Assembly: GCF_033807575.1 (NCBI RefSeq) | Contig: NC_084716.1 | Coordinates: 7,440,001 to 7,504,000, forward strand | Source: Cydia pomonella | Taxonomy: Eukaryota > Arthropoda > Insecta > Lepidoptera > Tortricidae | DNA length: 64,000 nt | Reading direction: 5' to 3' | Shown here: in pieces, positions 54,741 to 64,000 of the stretch | Layout: each line of letters begins with the position of its first letter | Position numbering within the stretch: the stretch's first letter is position 1 | The notes under the pieces: model-generated | Told to the model about the DNA's origin: nothing | Databases searched by the model: none | The model's input: only the letters and a program-made list of their open reading frames with translations | Program-made: the position numbers and the translations under genes

Positions 54741-55361
54741 AACCGGCCAAGAGCATGTCGGGCCACGCTCAGTGTAGGGTTCCGTAGTTACTCTTCCGTC
54801 ACAATAAGCTAAACTGGAGCTTAAAGTATAGTAAATTGTTAACCAAGGGATGAAACGGTACCTTTCACCCGAGTTAAACAAATAGGCAAATTTGCATAAT
54901 CAGTACCTAATTAAAGTAAGTCTTTTTACTATGAAGGGAAAACTTTTTGCGATAACTCAAAAACAGTTAAACTGATCATGTCCGCTATAGTTTTCATTTA
55001 ATGTCTTTCTTAAGCTCTACTTCCACGATTTTTTTCATATTTTTTGGACCTATGGTTCAAAAGTTAGAGGGGGGGGACACATTTTTTTTTTCTTTCGGAG
55101 CGATTATCTCCGAATATATTCACTTTATCAAAAAACGTTTCTTGAAAACCCCTATTAGTTTTGAAAGACCTTTCCAACGATACCCCACACTCTAGGGTTG
55201 AAGCGAAAAAAAAATTTCACCCCCACTTTACGTGTAGGGGAGGTACCCTAAAAAAAATTAAATTTTTAGATTTTATTGTACGACTTTGTCGGCTTTATCG
55301 ATTTATATATTCATGCCAAATTTCAGCTTTCTAGCGCTAACGACCACGGAGCAAAGCCTCG

Positions 55362-55392
<31 letters not shown>

Positions 55393-55441
55393 GGACATGG
55401 CGAAACTATAAGGGTTCCTAGTTGACTACGGAACCCTAAAA
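54741..55441 (+). repeat. Interspersed repeat family G2, full-length copy
   Basis: Starts ACCGGCCAAGAGCATGTCGG and ends CTACGGAACCCTAAAA. A (GACA)n microsatellite of about seven units lies at 55362-55390. A truncated relative with the GGAGCAAAGCC...GACATGGCGAAACTATAAGG end is at 63624-63866. Non-coding; about 700 bp. Confidence 0.75.
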
Positions 55442-55444
55442 ACA

Positions 55445-55750
55445 CCGTAACCTAGCTACATGCGGGTTGCCGACCTTTAAAAACCCTCGAGAAAACGATT
55501 GTAACCTTTAGTTAGTTCAAAAACTATGTCCCAGGTCTGTTGGAAGGTTAGACTATTATTTCATTTTATTACTTCATTTCATAAAGTTAAAAGTTAAATA
55601 GAAATTAAAACTGACATAATACCGGCGGCAGAAAAGGCTACCAAGTCGCCATTATTTCTTTTTACACCGATGTTATAATAACCGGGTTTTCTTTAATAAC
55701 TACTGCTGCAATATGTTCCGCATTATGATAAAGGTAATTTATCTTTCATT
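55445..55750. other. AT-rich DNA, nothing recognised
   Basis: No supported feature. Confidence 0.4.
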
Positions 55751-55752
55751 AA

Positions 55753-55850
55753 GGTCACGTAGGTTTAGAGAGCGGAGTTTTTAAAAACGTACCGCTTTTT
55801 TAGATAACAATACGGTTAGCAAATTTTAATTAGTAATCATACCTACTATG
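55753..55850 (+). repeat. 5' part of the TTAA-flanked element family
   Basis: TTAAGGTCACGTAGGTTTAG, GTACCGCTTTTTTAGAT and ACAATACGGTTAGC follow the same order as 58335-58430. The right end is not recognisable. Confidence 0.55.
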
Positions 55851-56021
55851 CAATACAATAATTTTACAATGTAATTAAAATTTCGAATTTTGAAGCATGT
55901 TATACGGTATGCGTGGAATAACTTGATTAAATTAAAATAAATTCGTAGGTAGGCGGTGCAAATTGTATTGGTTTTTATTACACATGATCGATCTCAATAG
56001 TTTACATAATACAGTACAGAA

Positions 56022-56283
56022 CAAATAAATATTATTATAGGACATTATTACACAAATTGACTAAGTCCTACAGTAAGCTCAATAAGGCTTGTGTTGAGGG
56101 TACTTAGACAACGTTATATATAATATATAAATATTTATAAATACTTAAATACATAGAAAACACCCATGACTCAGGAACAAATATCCATGCTCATCACACG
56201 AATACATGCCCTTACCAGGATTTGAACCCGGGACCATCAGCTTCGTAGGCAGGGTCACTACCCACTAGGCCAAACCGGTCGTC
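56022..56283 (-). mobile_element. tRNA-derived SINE family C, full-length copy
   Basis: On the minus strand: head GGCCTAGTGGGTAGTGACCC (A-box region), B box GGGTTCAAATCC, then AAGGGCATGTATTCGTGTGA, GAGTCATGGGTGTTTTCTAT and an end around CTATAATAATATTTATTTGT. Matches 19859-20106 in order and is better preserved. Confidence 0.85.
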
Positions 56284-56289
56284 ATAACA

Positions 56290-56720
56290 GTCAAATATAC
56301 AGGGCCTTTGGGAAAAAGCTACACATTTTACACAAGCGACATATTTTCATAGATATTTGAGATTGATGGTGAACACAGCATCTAAAAATTCCATGTTCTG
56401 AAATCCAGAGCAAAAATATTCATATAAGATATTTAAGTATTTTAAACTTTTGCTTTTGTAATTAAAACTTTACTCCAATATAATTTCCTTAAAAATGTTA
56501 ATCTTTTTATTAAATTATTTTGCATGTCCTGTGCAGATTTAAGTTAGTTTATTATTCCGCAACAAGCTTAAATACATCTATAAACTAACACCCATCCCCA
56601 CCCTGCAATTTTTTTTGTTTAATCATTTATTTCAAGTAACTTTAGACTCATAAGTATGTTAGTATGCACTTACAGCTATGTTAATATGTACAAACTTATC
56701 ACTAAATAATTACTAAGACA
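56290..56720. other. AT-rich DNA, probably partly LINE 3' UTR
   Basis: Lies downstream of the minus-strand RT frame; the UTR extent is not defined. Confidence 0.4.
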
Positions 56721-56723
56721 GCT

Positions 56724-56779
56724 ATGTTTCTAGAAGCACCTACTTAGTGGTTAGACATAATAGGTACTTCTAGAAACAT
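56724..56779. repeat. 19-bp inverted repeat across the RT stop codon
   Basis: ATGTTTCTAGAAGCACCTA (56724-56742) and its complement with one mismatch (56761-56779). The right arm encodes part of the last ten residues (MHVSRSTYYV) of the RT frame; the left arm lies past the stop. On the minus strand it forms a hairpin at the end of the coding region. Confidence 0.7.
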
Positions 56780-57890
56780 GCATGTCATCACAATGCCTCA
56801 AATATGGGCAGTCAAACCTCTCGGCAATCGAGCGCAGGATTGGGTTGGGGCTGGCCCGCACCCGGCGCACCAGGGATGTGCATCGTTTGCGCATAGTTGT
56901 GTAAAAGCAATCTACGCGCGCTTCAGCAAACATCCCTGATGCGCTACAGAAGCGGGGCAGCCCCACCAATACCCGGAACGCGTTGTTATATTGAACCCGA
57001 AGGGCCCCGTAGGCCCGCTGAGTGTAGTACGTCCATAAGCTGCACGTATACAGGGAGGTGCAATATGCTCTAAAAAGAGTTAATTTCACCTCCCTAGTAC
57101 AGCGCGCAAACTTACGCGCAATCATGTTTGCCCTTACCGACAGGGCCCTCCGTTCGCGCTCGATATCCATGTTATCTTTTAAATCTGAGGTGACAACATG
57201 GCCTAAGTATTTAAAAGACATTACCCTTTCTAGAGGACTACCATTCAAATTGATGGGAGGTACCTTATGTATTCGATAGCCGGTAGGCTCAAACACCATG
57301 TATTGGGTTTTATCCACATTGTACTTTAGCCCATGTTGGATGGCGTAGGTTTCGCATATACTTAAAAGTTTTCGCAAACCACAAGCCGATGCGCTCAACA
57401 AAACCATATCGTCGGCGTAACTCAAATTATTCATACAAACTGTGTCAATATGGCAGCCGATATGCGTTTTGCCGAGCGCCTCGAGAAGCTCATTTATATA
57501 AAGGTTAAAAAGTGTGGGCGAGGTCAAACCCCCCTGCCTCACTCCACACTCCAACCTGTACGGGTCCGATAAAATACCTGACCATCTAACACTATTGACC
57601 TGATTTCCATACCAATACCTCAGAATTTGTGTGGTCTCATTAGGTAAATTAATGTCTTTTAGTTTTTTCCATAGGATATTGTAGGAAACCAGGTCAAAAG
57701 CCTTAGACAGGTCTAAGTAGCACGCATAAACTGGCGTCTTTCTGTTTAAATAATACTTGACAGTGTGCTTAAGGCACAGTATTGCAGTTTCTGTTGATAA
57801 CCAAGTTGCAATACACCCTGCCCGAAAATTCCCATTATGCTGGCAGCATTCCCACGTTGTATGCCGATGAATACTTGTTGGACCAGTCAT
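56751..57890 (-). pseudogene. 5'-truncated LINE reverse transcriptase, 379-codon open frame
   Basis: Residues about 21-380 are reverse transcriptase: FRAGC--T-LSTETAILCLKH (fingers), motif A YACYLDLSKAFDLVSY (D60, D66), motif B CGVRQGGLTSPTLFNLYIN (115-133), motif C LSYADDMVLLS (YADD 158-161), then GLKYNVDKTQYMVF, a FKYLGHVVTSDLKDNMDIER block and a thumb region (ALSVRANMIARKFARC). All catalytic aspartates are present and no stop or frameshift occurs in 1.1 kb. The endonuclease and first RT blocks expected upstream are missing, and residues 1-20 match nothing I know. The frame remains open a little above the ATG at 57890, so that ATG is not a proven start. Broad jockey/CR1/I-like group; the exact clade is unresolved. 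Confidence 0.85.
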
Positions 57891-57894
57891 TTTT

Positions 57895-58334
57895 ATTATT
57901 TTTTCTACTCAAATCCATGAGCTCTTTCGAAACAAGTACATGCTTCCTTGGGTAAAATTTTTTTAATACCTATTTTAGATACCTACGTGTACTAATGGAA
58001 CGGGGGTTTAAAGGAAATGCTCAGAATCAACTAAATTAACTGTAACTTTAGTGCAGGAAACCGTTTACCGTAAACTATGAAACCAAAAACTTAATCTCGC
58101 AACTTAGTTGCTTTTAAAAGATGTCTGAGTTTTAAACTTTGATTTGAGAAAAAATAACTCGGTGCCGTTTTTAACGATTCAGTTTGCAGAATTTTATTTG
58201 AGCAAACGTTTGAGTTGAAACTTACTTCAATTGGTTTAATAAGTAGTTTTTCAGGCACGATATGCAAAGTTTGCATGATATTTAATAAGGACTCTGTCGT
58301 AAAAAGTATAATAGTTTCTGTATGTCGCTGCTAG
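57895..58334. other. AT-rich DNA, nothing recognised
   Basis: No supported feature. Confidence 0.4.
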
Positions 58335-58338
58335 TTAA

Positions 58339-58691
58339 GGTGCAGTAGGTTCAGAAAACGAATTTCAAAAATGCGTAGCGCTTTTTGGATTACAATACGG
58401 TTACCATAAATTTAATTAACAATCTCGAGGGCCTGTACCGATTCGAATCCTGAGTTTTTGTCTTTCGCTCGATAGGTAAAAATCACGAACATAGGTCAGA
58501 AATGCACTTAAAAATTTGTAACAAATTATGCAATAAACTTAAAAATATGAAAATCACTTCTAAAAATCGACAATATCATGTTTGAGAAAACGTATTGATT
58601 ACTTTTTTATTTATTTCGACGTACATAAAATTAAAATAACAAAAACCATGATTTTGAAGAGAGTGTTGGAAGAACACGAACTTACTGCACC
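58339..58691. mobile_element. TTAA-flanked TIR element (piggyBac-like target)
   Basis: TTAA at 58335-58338 and 58692-58695 flanks inverted ends GGTGCAGTAGGTTC and GAACTTACTGCACC (13 of 14 paired). The inside is AT-rich and non-coding. The ends lack the CCC start of classic piggyBac, so only the TTAA target links it to that superfamily. Related 5' fragments: 55753-55850 and 10016-10076 (minus). Confidence 0.65.
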
Positions 58692-58699
58692 TTAATAAT

Positions 58700-59880
58700 A
58701 TAGTTTTTATTCATAGAAGTCATAATTATTTATGCCAATTAAATGAGTCGACTATATCTCCAGCTTATATGTTTTTTATTGTTTTTGTAACCGTATTAAG
58801 AATTAAAAAAATATAATGCGAATTTGGAGATTTAATTACTATCTGTGAAGCCGGATGTAGCATTCAAATCACCATTGACACAATTACAAACCACTGGATT
58901 CAGGATTATTTTCCTAGTTATTGCGCGAATAAAAATGTAAGTGATATTGCGTTTATAGGTTCAAACATAATGTTAAAATTAAGGCAAAAGCTTTTTAAAA
59001 TACCCACTAATAAGTAGCGGAAAAAATACAGTTTTATTAATACGTTAGTTTTCTTTTCGTTGTAGCATCGAGTATTTCTTAAGTAGGTAATCACTGGCAC
59101 TAGGCAATTACTCTCTGATTTACCCTATTCGTTTTAATATCCCACTAACAATACAAACCACTGCTTAAGTAACACCCCAAAAGATTAAGTTCCACATATC
59201 AACTAATTCCAAAGACCGAGGTTTGAACAAAAGACAGCCGTTCTCAAACTTTGCCTAAATACAGTCGTCGTTCACGGGTTCTAAACTGGGTTTCGGGCTT
59301 GGCCTAATCCCAGCGCTTACAAGAGGTTTCATAAGTCGCACCAGGATAGCTGTGATCTCCATTTAAACATAGTAGCATTATGTCAAAATAAAGATATTTA
59401 AAGCTTTATGCCAGATCTTTTACACGTGCAGACTGTGGACAAATTATACTTAAAAGGCCTTCAAGCCAAAGGCCTGCGCGTCCAGGTGTTTCGCGGAGGC
59501 GCGCATTGACTGCTTCGTATTAGTTCCAACAGCCTCTTGCGCCTAGTGTTAAAGTCGCCTGCTTGCACCTACTGGAAACACTGGGATGATGTACATATGG
59601 GACTCAGATGCTTAGTTTATAAAAGAAATATACACTAACACTATGGACATGGTCTTAATAAATCTATTGAATTGAATTATACATAAAGGAATAATAAAGG
59701 TAACGTTCGGATGTCAACTGTAGCTGCATTACTGTCGGCGTTGTTGTTGTCATCGCTGTATCTGTCAATTTCCTTGATAAAATGAGTGACGTTCGCCGCG
59801 GCATTACTGCCGTGATTATGACGTTCATTCCGTCATTTATTATTAGTGGTGGAGCAAGACCAAAATTTGGTGTGGGCAAG
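58700..59880. other. AT-rich DNA, nothing certain
   Basis: GGTCTTAATAAATCTATTG at 59651-59669 may be a LINE tail. CCAAAGGCCTG and GGAGGCGCGC motifs near 59467-59505 are unassigned. Confidence 0.4.
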
Positions 59881-59887
59881 GTACCAT

Positions 59888-59968
59888 CAGCCGTAAAAGT
59901 GCATGGCAACTTTATCAATGAATTCATTCATAATTTCTCCATGCAATTTTGCAGCTCACTGTACATTT
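59888..59968 (+). repeat. Interspersed repeat, copy 1 of 2
   Basis: AGCCGTAAAAGTGCATGGCA, ACTTTATCAATGAATTCATT, CATAATTTCTCCATGCAATT; near-identical over 77 bp to 62139-62215. Confidence 0.75.
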
Positions 59969-59974
59969 AGTGAG

Positions 59975-60475
59975 GCCCTCTGGTACCGCAAGAAATAAGG
60001 AATAATTATTTACGTTGCGTCCGAGTTATACGTATTTGAGGCGCGAGGCCCGTGGACCGCGAAGCCGGAGGTGATCGACCCCGTCGCCCACAAATTATCA
60101 ATTTTTTGATTGACAATATTTGAATTTTCAATCCATATTTGGCGTAGTTTGCAATGTCGAGCCAAAGATCTACAAACAATATACAAGATAGTCTGTCAAA
60201 TACCAAAAGTGCGACCACAATCGGAATGATGTCATTAGTGTCATTGGAAATATTGAATTCAGAAATAATATGTAATTGCGTAAATTATTTGCTTTTGTAA
60301 TAGTATATTGCAAGATATAATCGCCCGCCGTATCTCCTGAATACCTACAGCTTTTCGCATTTTAAACTCCGCTTAGGTACATTCAAGTGGCCGTTATGAA
60401 GCCCAAAAGTGGTCATGTTTTTTCATTTATACTCTGCCTTTTTCTCACTCATGAAATTTACATATCTTTAAGTGT
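59975..60475. other. No gene recognised
   Basis: 60035-60090 has a GC-rich patch (GGCGCGAGGCCCGTGGACCG) of unknown origin. Confidence 0.4.
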
Positions 60476-60482
60476 TACTTAA

Positions 60483-60590
60483 GCGCCGGTACATACGGAC
60501 TGCAACCCAATTGCAAACTTGTATGGGAACTGCAAGCCGATGTTGCAGTTGGCGTGCAGTTCCCATACAAATTGCAGTGGGGTGGGAGTC
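60483..60590. mobile_element. Foldback MITE (GTATGGGAACTGCA arms)
   Basis: CTTGTATGGGAACTGCA and TGCAGTTCCCATACAAA pair around a TTGCAGTTGG centre. The outer GCCGGTACATACGGACTGCA has no full partner, so the right end is degraded. Confidence 0.65.
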
Positions 60591-60599
60591 TATCTATAT

Positions 60600-61300
60600 C
60601 CGCCCTAAGCGTCATTGTCTCATTGTAGATCGATTTGTTGAACAAGTTTATGGCAGGTATAATAAATGAAACGCTTAAATTATGAAAACTTTGTAGTTTC
60701 ACATCCTTTAATCATTAAATTTTTTTATAACCTCCACTTTGTTATGAAACTTTGATTATTTTCTCCATTCCAGTTACAAAGTTAAACGTGTGACAAAGTT
60801 AAAAGAACGTGTGTCAACATCCCCATTGGAATAACTTAGCTGTGCAATCGGACGGGATCCGAGCTGAGCTTCAAATGGGTTGCTAAGCTCATTTGAGACC
60901 GTTAGTCTGTCCGCTACTGTCAGAGCGAAGCCGGATCCCCTGGATATTTTGAATGTCAAAGTGACGGGGCGAATTTAACCCGGGTCTTGATATTATGCAA
61001 TGATAGTTATATTATATGCCTACTTATCTGAGGCGGTTGATAAAGTTGTGGTTGTTTTGTAACTAAACTTAGTTTATGTTTCGACCGGCTAACTAGAGGT
61101 AAATTAAAATTTATATGTGTATTTATGACTCTAATTAGATCTAGGTACAATGTATTCCCAAGATTATGAAAATTGGTTATGGATGGACACATTTGGCGAA
61201 GATGTTTTTTCCTCTAAAAAATCATAGGTTATTTTCATATCATAAGTAGTTATTTCAATGAATTAATAAATACATTGTAATTTCCTTCTGATTGAATGTG
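60600..61300. other. No gene recognised
   Basis: No supported feature in this AT-rich part. Confidence 0.4.
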
Positions 61301-61307
61301 TCCAGTA

Positions 61308-61428
61308 TGGCTAAGATGGTCGGCTCTTTATCATTTGTCACCATTGTCACGTTCTAACAAATATGTAAGTGCGAAAGTGACGGGCAGAGTGACAAGTGAT
61401 AAAAATGGAACCATGCTGCCACCGCAGG
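61308..61428 (+). mobile_element. Hairpin MITE family F, full-length copy
   Basis: GGCTAAGATGGTCGGCTC, CTTTATCATTTGTCACCATT, ACGTTCTAACAAATATGTAA, GAGTGACAAGTGATAAAAAT, GCTGCCACCGCAGG; matches 17573-17696 throughout. Confidence 0.75.
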
Positions 61429-61434
61429 AATGCT

Positions 61435-62135
61435 TTTATAAATGTGGACAGACAGACCTGTTTAATTATTAAATGTAAATTTATCTGTAAGTCATCAACT
61501 AATACGAGATCGACACTGGTGGTAACGTCCATGAATCAAACCGAATGATGAATATTGGCTTAAGGTGTAGGGCGTAGTGAAAAACCCCAGCAGCAAAAGT
61601 CCGTAAGTAAATAAATAGAAAATAGCAGCAGTCTCGTGTATTGAGATTAAAACTAGAAGAAAAAGGCTAGAACAATCGTTCGTAGTTAATATTGGTTCGC
61701 AACCCATTCCAAGTCTCGTTTTTGTTAGAAAACCAGTGACGTACAAATAAGACTCGGATAAAGGCGGGATACCACCAGTGTGAGGCATTGTGTGGTACAA
61801 GCATTTATTGTACTGAATAGTGAATATGCTTGTGCACAATTAGTTAAATCCCGCGTTTAAGTTTGAGCATGAGGAAAACTTAACACACACACATATGTAT
61901 AAATGTAATTTTACCTGCATCGTTGAACCGCCGCATTTCAAAACAGCCCTGTTTTTGATAACAGCTAGCCGTAGGTAATGTAATACGGCGGATTATACAA
62001 TCCAACTGCGACATACACAAATGTATTTTGTGTTGTTCTACCTAACTTGATGATGATCAAGAAAACAATACCGGCGGCCGGCGGCGCCCTGGTGCGCCGT
62101 AGACAGTAAAGAGGAGCATCATGCGACAATCCTCC
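61435..62135. other. No gene recognised
   Basis: A 114-codon minus frame at 61495-61839 has no family motif. 62070-62100 is a CGGCGGCCGGCGGCGCC patch. Confidence 0.4.
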
Positions 62136-62138
62136 TCA

Positions 62139-62215
62139 TTAGCCGTAAAAGTGCATGGCGACTTTATCAATGAATTCACTCATAATTTCTCCATGCAATT
62201 TCGCAGTTCACTATA
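62139..62215 (+). repeat. Interspersed repeat, copy 2 of 2
   Basis: AGCCGTAAAAGTGCATGGCG, AATGAATTCACTCATAATTT, CTCCATGCAATTTCGCAGTT; partner of 59888-59968. Flanking DNA does not match, so it is a dispersed piece. Confidence 0.75.
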
Positions 62216-62439
62216 CCTATCTATTTTGACTATTTCACTATCTATTTGGCCTAGCTAGGTTAGGACGCCGAGATTAAATTTTAAACATGTGAGCGCGCCG
62301 CGTAAAGAAAAAGATTGGGAACCCCTGAACCACACTAAAATAGCGACTGGACCGAAGATGAAACTTAGTTGCTAAAAAGAGAGTTAACTCACGAAAATTA
62401 TAGTTTGCTATTGCTCCACCTATCTCCGGCTATCTCATA

Positions 62440-62523
62440 CCCCAGAATGCTGTAGACCGGGCAAAGTGGAGAAAATTAAGTAGGAAAGCGGACCCTGGTG
62501 CTGCTAGGCCGGGAAAATGCTAG
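62440..62523 (+). pseudogene. LINE C-terminal scrap (27 codons)
   Basis: The frame reads PQNAVDRAKWRKLSRKADPG and then AARPGKC before TAG at 62521-62523. A DRA-WRK--RKADP pattern is one of the closing sequences of LINE polyproteins. A GTTGAAGAAGAAG tail follows at once. Confidence 0.55.
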
Positions 62524-62534
62524 GTTGAAGAAGA

Positions 62535-62654
62535 AGATTGTCCCAAGCCGATAATTGGCAGGAAGCGGCGCAGGATCGGGAAAAGTGGCGTTCTCTTGTT
62601 TCGGACGCCAGGACCTTCTTTGGGTTGCTGAGTCACATTAGTTTAGTTAGTTAG
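62535..62654 (+). pseudogene. LINE C-terminal scrap (39 codons)
   Basis: Reads RLSQADNWQEAAQDREKWRS and then LVSDARTFFGLLSH to TAG at 62652-62654. The EAAQDR-KWRSLV block is the same type as in 6544-6690 and 42386-42523. It begins exactly at the GAAGAAGA tail of the previous scrap, so two LINE ends are stacked. Confidence 0.65.
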
Positions 62655-62659
62655 TTTCC

Positions 62660-63095
62660 TCTTTTATTTTGCTACGAATAAACGCTCTCTACTGTACTCT
62701 AATTAGTCAAAATACAAAAAAGCAGGTGTATGTTTCATTGCAGTGGCAAAATTGTAGTATCAATCTGTACTAATCATTTTCTAGAATTATTTCGAAGTAA
62801 AATAACAATCGATACGTTGACCTCTTTCCTTACCTCGAGAACAAATGTAGGAACGAAGAAAAAGGCAATAAAAAAAGCTATCCCGGGTCACGAAAACAAG
62901 GAAATTGTTTCAATGTCTTGTAAAAACATTTTAAACTAGCTCTGAGCGGAGTGGAGTGGGATTCGAACTTTAGAAATTGTTCTCGAATTGACCGTTTGCT
63001 CACGATGTTATTACGGTTTATGATCAAGTGGATTATTTGAAATTAAAAATTTCAACGTGATTTAATATTGATCACTTGCACAGCACCGATACGAC
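62660..63095. other. AT-rich DNA, nothing recognised
   Basis: A 69-codon frame at 62730-62939 shows no motif. Confidence 0.4.
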
Positions 63096-63102
63096 CTTAA
63101 AT

Positions 63103-63508
63103 GAGTGTTGGTTAAAACTTGAGTCCTTTGAGTCCTCTGCTTTAAGACTCGACTTTGTTTTTCAGACTCTTATAATTAAGACGAAACTCGAGTTCTTTTC
63201 AACTTATTAAAACCCGAGTCTTTTGTAGAGACTTGAGTCCTTTTCGGAAAACTTGTAATTTTATTACAAATAACTTCGAAATGCGAAAATCATACAATAA
63301 CGCCTATTTTCTTTACCGTTGTTTGGGTAAAACCTATAAAATTGTTGACTGAGTCTTTATTCGGAGACACGAGTCCTTTTAAGTTTCGCTAAAAAAAGAC
63401 TCGACTCAGGACTTAAAAAGACTCAGAAGTATTTAAGCTCTACGTCTCGTAAAAACAAGTAAAGTTCTTCAATTAAGACTCAAAAGACTTGAGTTCCTAC
63501 CAACACTA
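63103..63508. mobile_element. hAT-like non-autonomous element, GAGTC-rich
   Basis: Ends (G)AGTGTTGGT and ACCAACACT(A) are inverted. The flanking octamers CCTTAAAT (63095-63102) and CCTGCAAT (63509-63516) agree at six of eight positions, consistent with a decayed 8-bp duplication. GAGTC or GACTC occurs more than ten times, mainly near the two ends, as subterminal repeats would. 406 bp, non-coding. Confidence 0.65.
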
Positions 63509-63623
63509 CCTGCAATCCTTTAAGAAAAAAACATACTCGCATCTTACACAAAAGCCAACAACGCACTACTCCTCTGGTGATGCAGGTGTCCATGGGCGAC
63601 GCTTAGCTTAAGCTTTTGTAGTT

Positions 63624-63866
63624 TTTAAGGTTCCGTAGCCAAATGGCAAAAAACGGAATCCTTATAGATTCGTCATGTCCGTCTGTCTGTCCGATTATGT
63701 CACAGCCACTTTTTTATTTTACCGTTCTGTTGCCATACATGATTTATGTGTATTCATACTAAATTGCAGCTTTCTAGCACTAACGATCACGGAGCAAAGC
63801 CGCGGACGGACGGACAGACGGACATGGCGAAACTATAAGGTTTCTAGGTGACTACGAAACCCTATA
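63624..63866 (+). repeat. Interspersed repeat family G2, 3' part
   Basis: Contains TTCCGTAGCCAAATGGCAAA, GATCACGGAGCAAAGCC, a short GACG/GACA run and GACATGGCGAAACTATAAGG, matching the end of 54741-55441. Confidence 0.7.
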
Positions 63867-64000
63867 AATGAATACACCTCACGAAGAATTAACTATTAAA
63901 GGCACGAGGCAAATTAAACTAAAAATTAAAATGACTGAACAGCAACTAAGTCTCAAAGGAAAGCAAATAGTTTTGCGGAAAATATACTTCGAGCGTTTAT
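63867..64000. other. AT-rich window end, nothing recognised
   Basis: No supported feature. Confidence 0.4.

Noticed and set aside
61495..61839. 114-codon minus frame
   Set aside because: No domain or repeat support; hydrophobic patches come from AT-rich codons.

Overview
This window looks like non-genic, repeat-rich nuclear DNA from a lepidopteran insect (moth or butterfly). It is AT-rich, shows no bacterial-type gene packing, and carries many interspersed repeat families of a kind I associate with Lepidoptera: tRNA-headed SINEs, a family containing GGCAAACAAGCATACGGCCC, a family beginning CCGGCCAAGTGCGAGTCGG, and LINE tails ending GGAGGCCTGTGCCCAGCAG. The order-level call rests on recognising these families, not on a database search. 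I could not identify any host gene, rRNA gene, functional tRNA gene or CRISPR array. Every open frame I can interpret belongs to a transposable element.

Coding relics: two LINE reverse-transcriptase fragments keep long open frames (27104-27983 on +, 302 codons; 56751-57890 on -, 379 codons, with motifs A, B and YADD). Shorter LINE C-terminal fragments lie at 3704-4116 (-), 6544-6690 (+), 16130-16609 (+), 18022-18318 (+), 28087-28280 (+), 33894-34046 (+), 42386-42523 (-), 62440-62523 (+) and 62535-62654 (+). DNA-transposon relics are a frameshifted Tc1-like transposase with DD36E spacing (45125-46090, -) and a mariner-like element with 55-bp terminal inverted repeats (9356-9930).

Layout: 0-12 kb has SINE pieces, TTAA-flanked and foldback MITEs, the mariner relic and two tandem repeats. 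13.8-15.7 kb holds two inverted copies of a TATA-flanked element. 16-18.4 kb has a LINE relic lying inside a 34-bp inverted-repeat pair, then tRNA-type repeats and another LINE end. 19-25 kb is MITEs and SINEs. 27-28.3 kb has two abutting LINE 3' ends. 29.4-29.7 kb is a complete SINE with a perfect 18-bp target duplication. 30-42 kb is mostly unique AT-rich DNA with LINE tails and one long-armed foldback element. 43.4-47.3 kb is a dense nest: three copies of one MITE, a hAT element with a perfect 8-bp target duplication, the Tc1 relic, and a MITE split by a SINE. 53.1-54.4 kb is the oddest part: an array of about 55-bp repeats carrying GGTTAGGTTAG, followed by a GC-rich block with three successive stem-loops whose stems differ in sequence but stay paired, ending in poly(A). 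54.7-64 kb has more repeats, the 379-codon RT, a TTAA-flanked element and a second hAT-like element.

These parts do not form a pathway; the window is a record of successive insertions. The best candidate for something little described is the repeat-array plus covarying stem-loop block at 53.1-54.4 kb.
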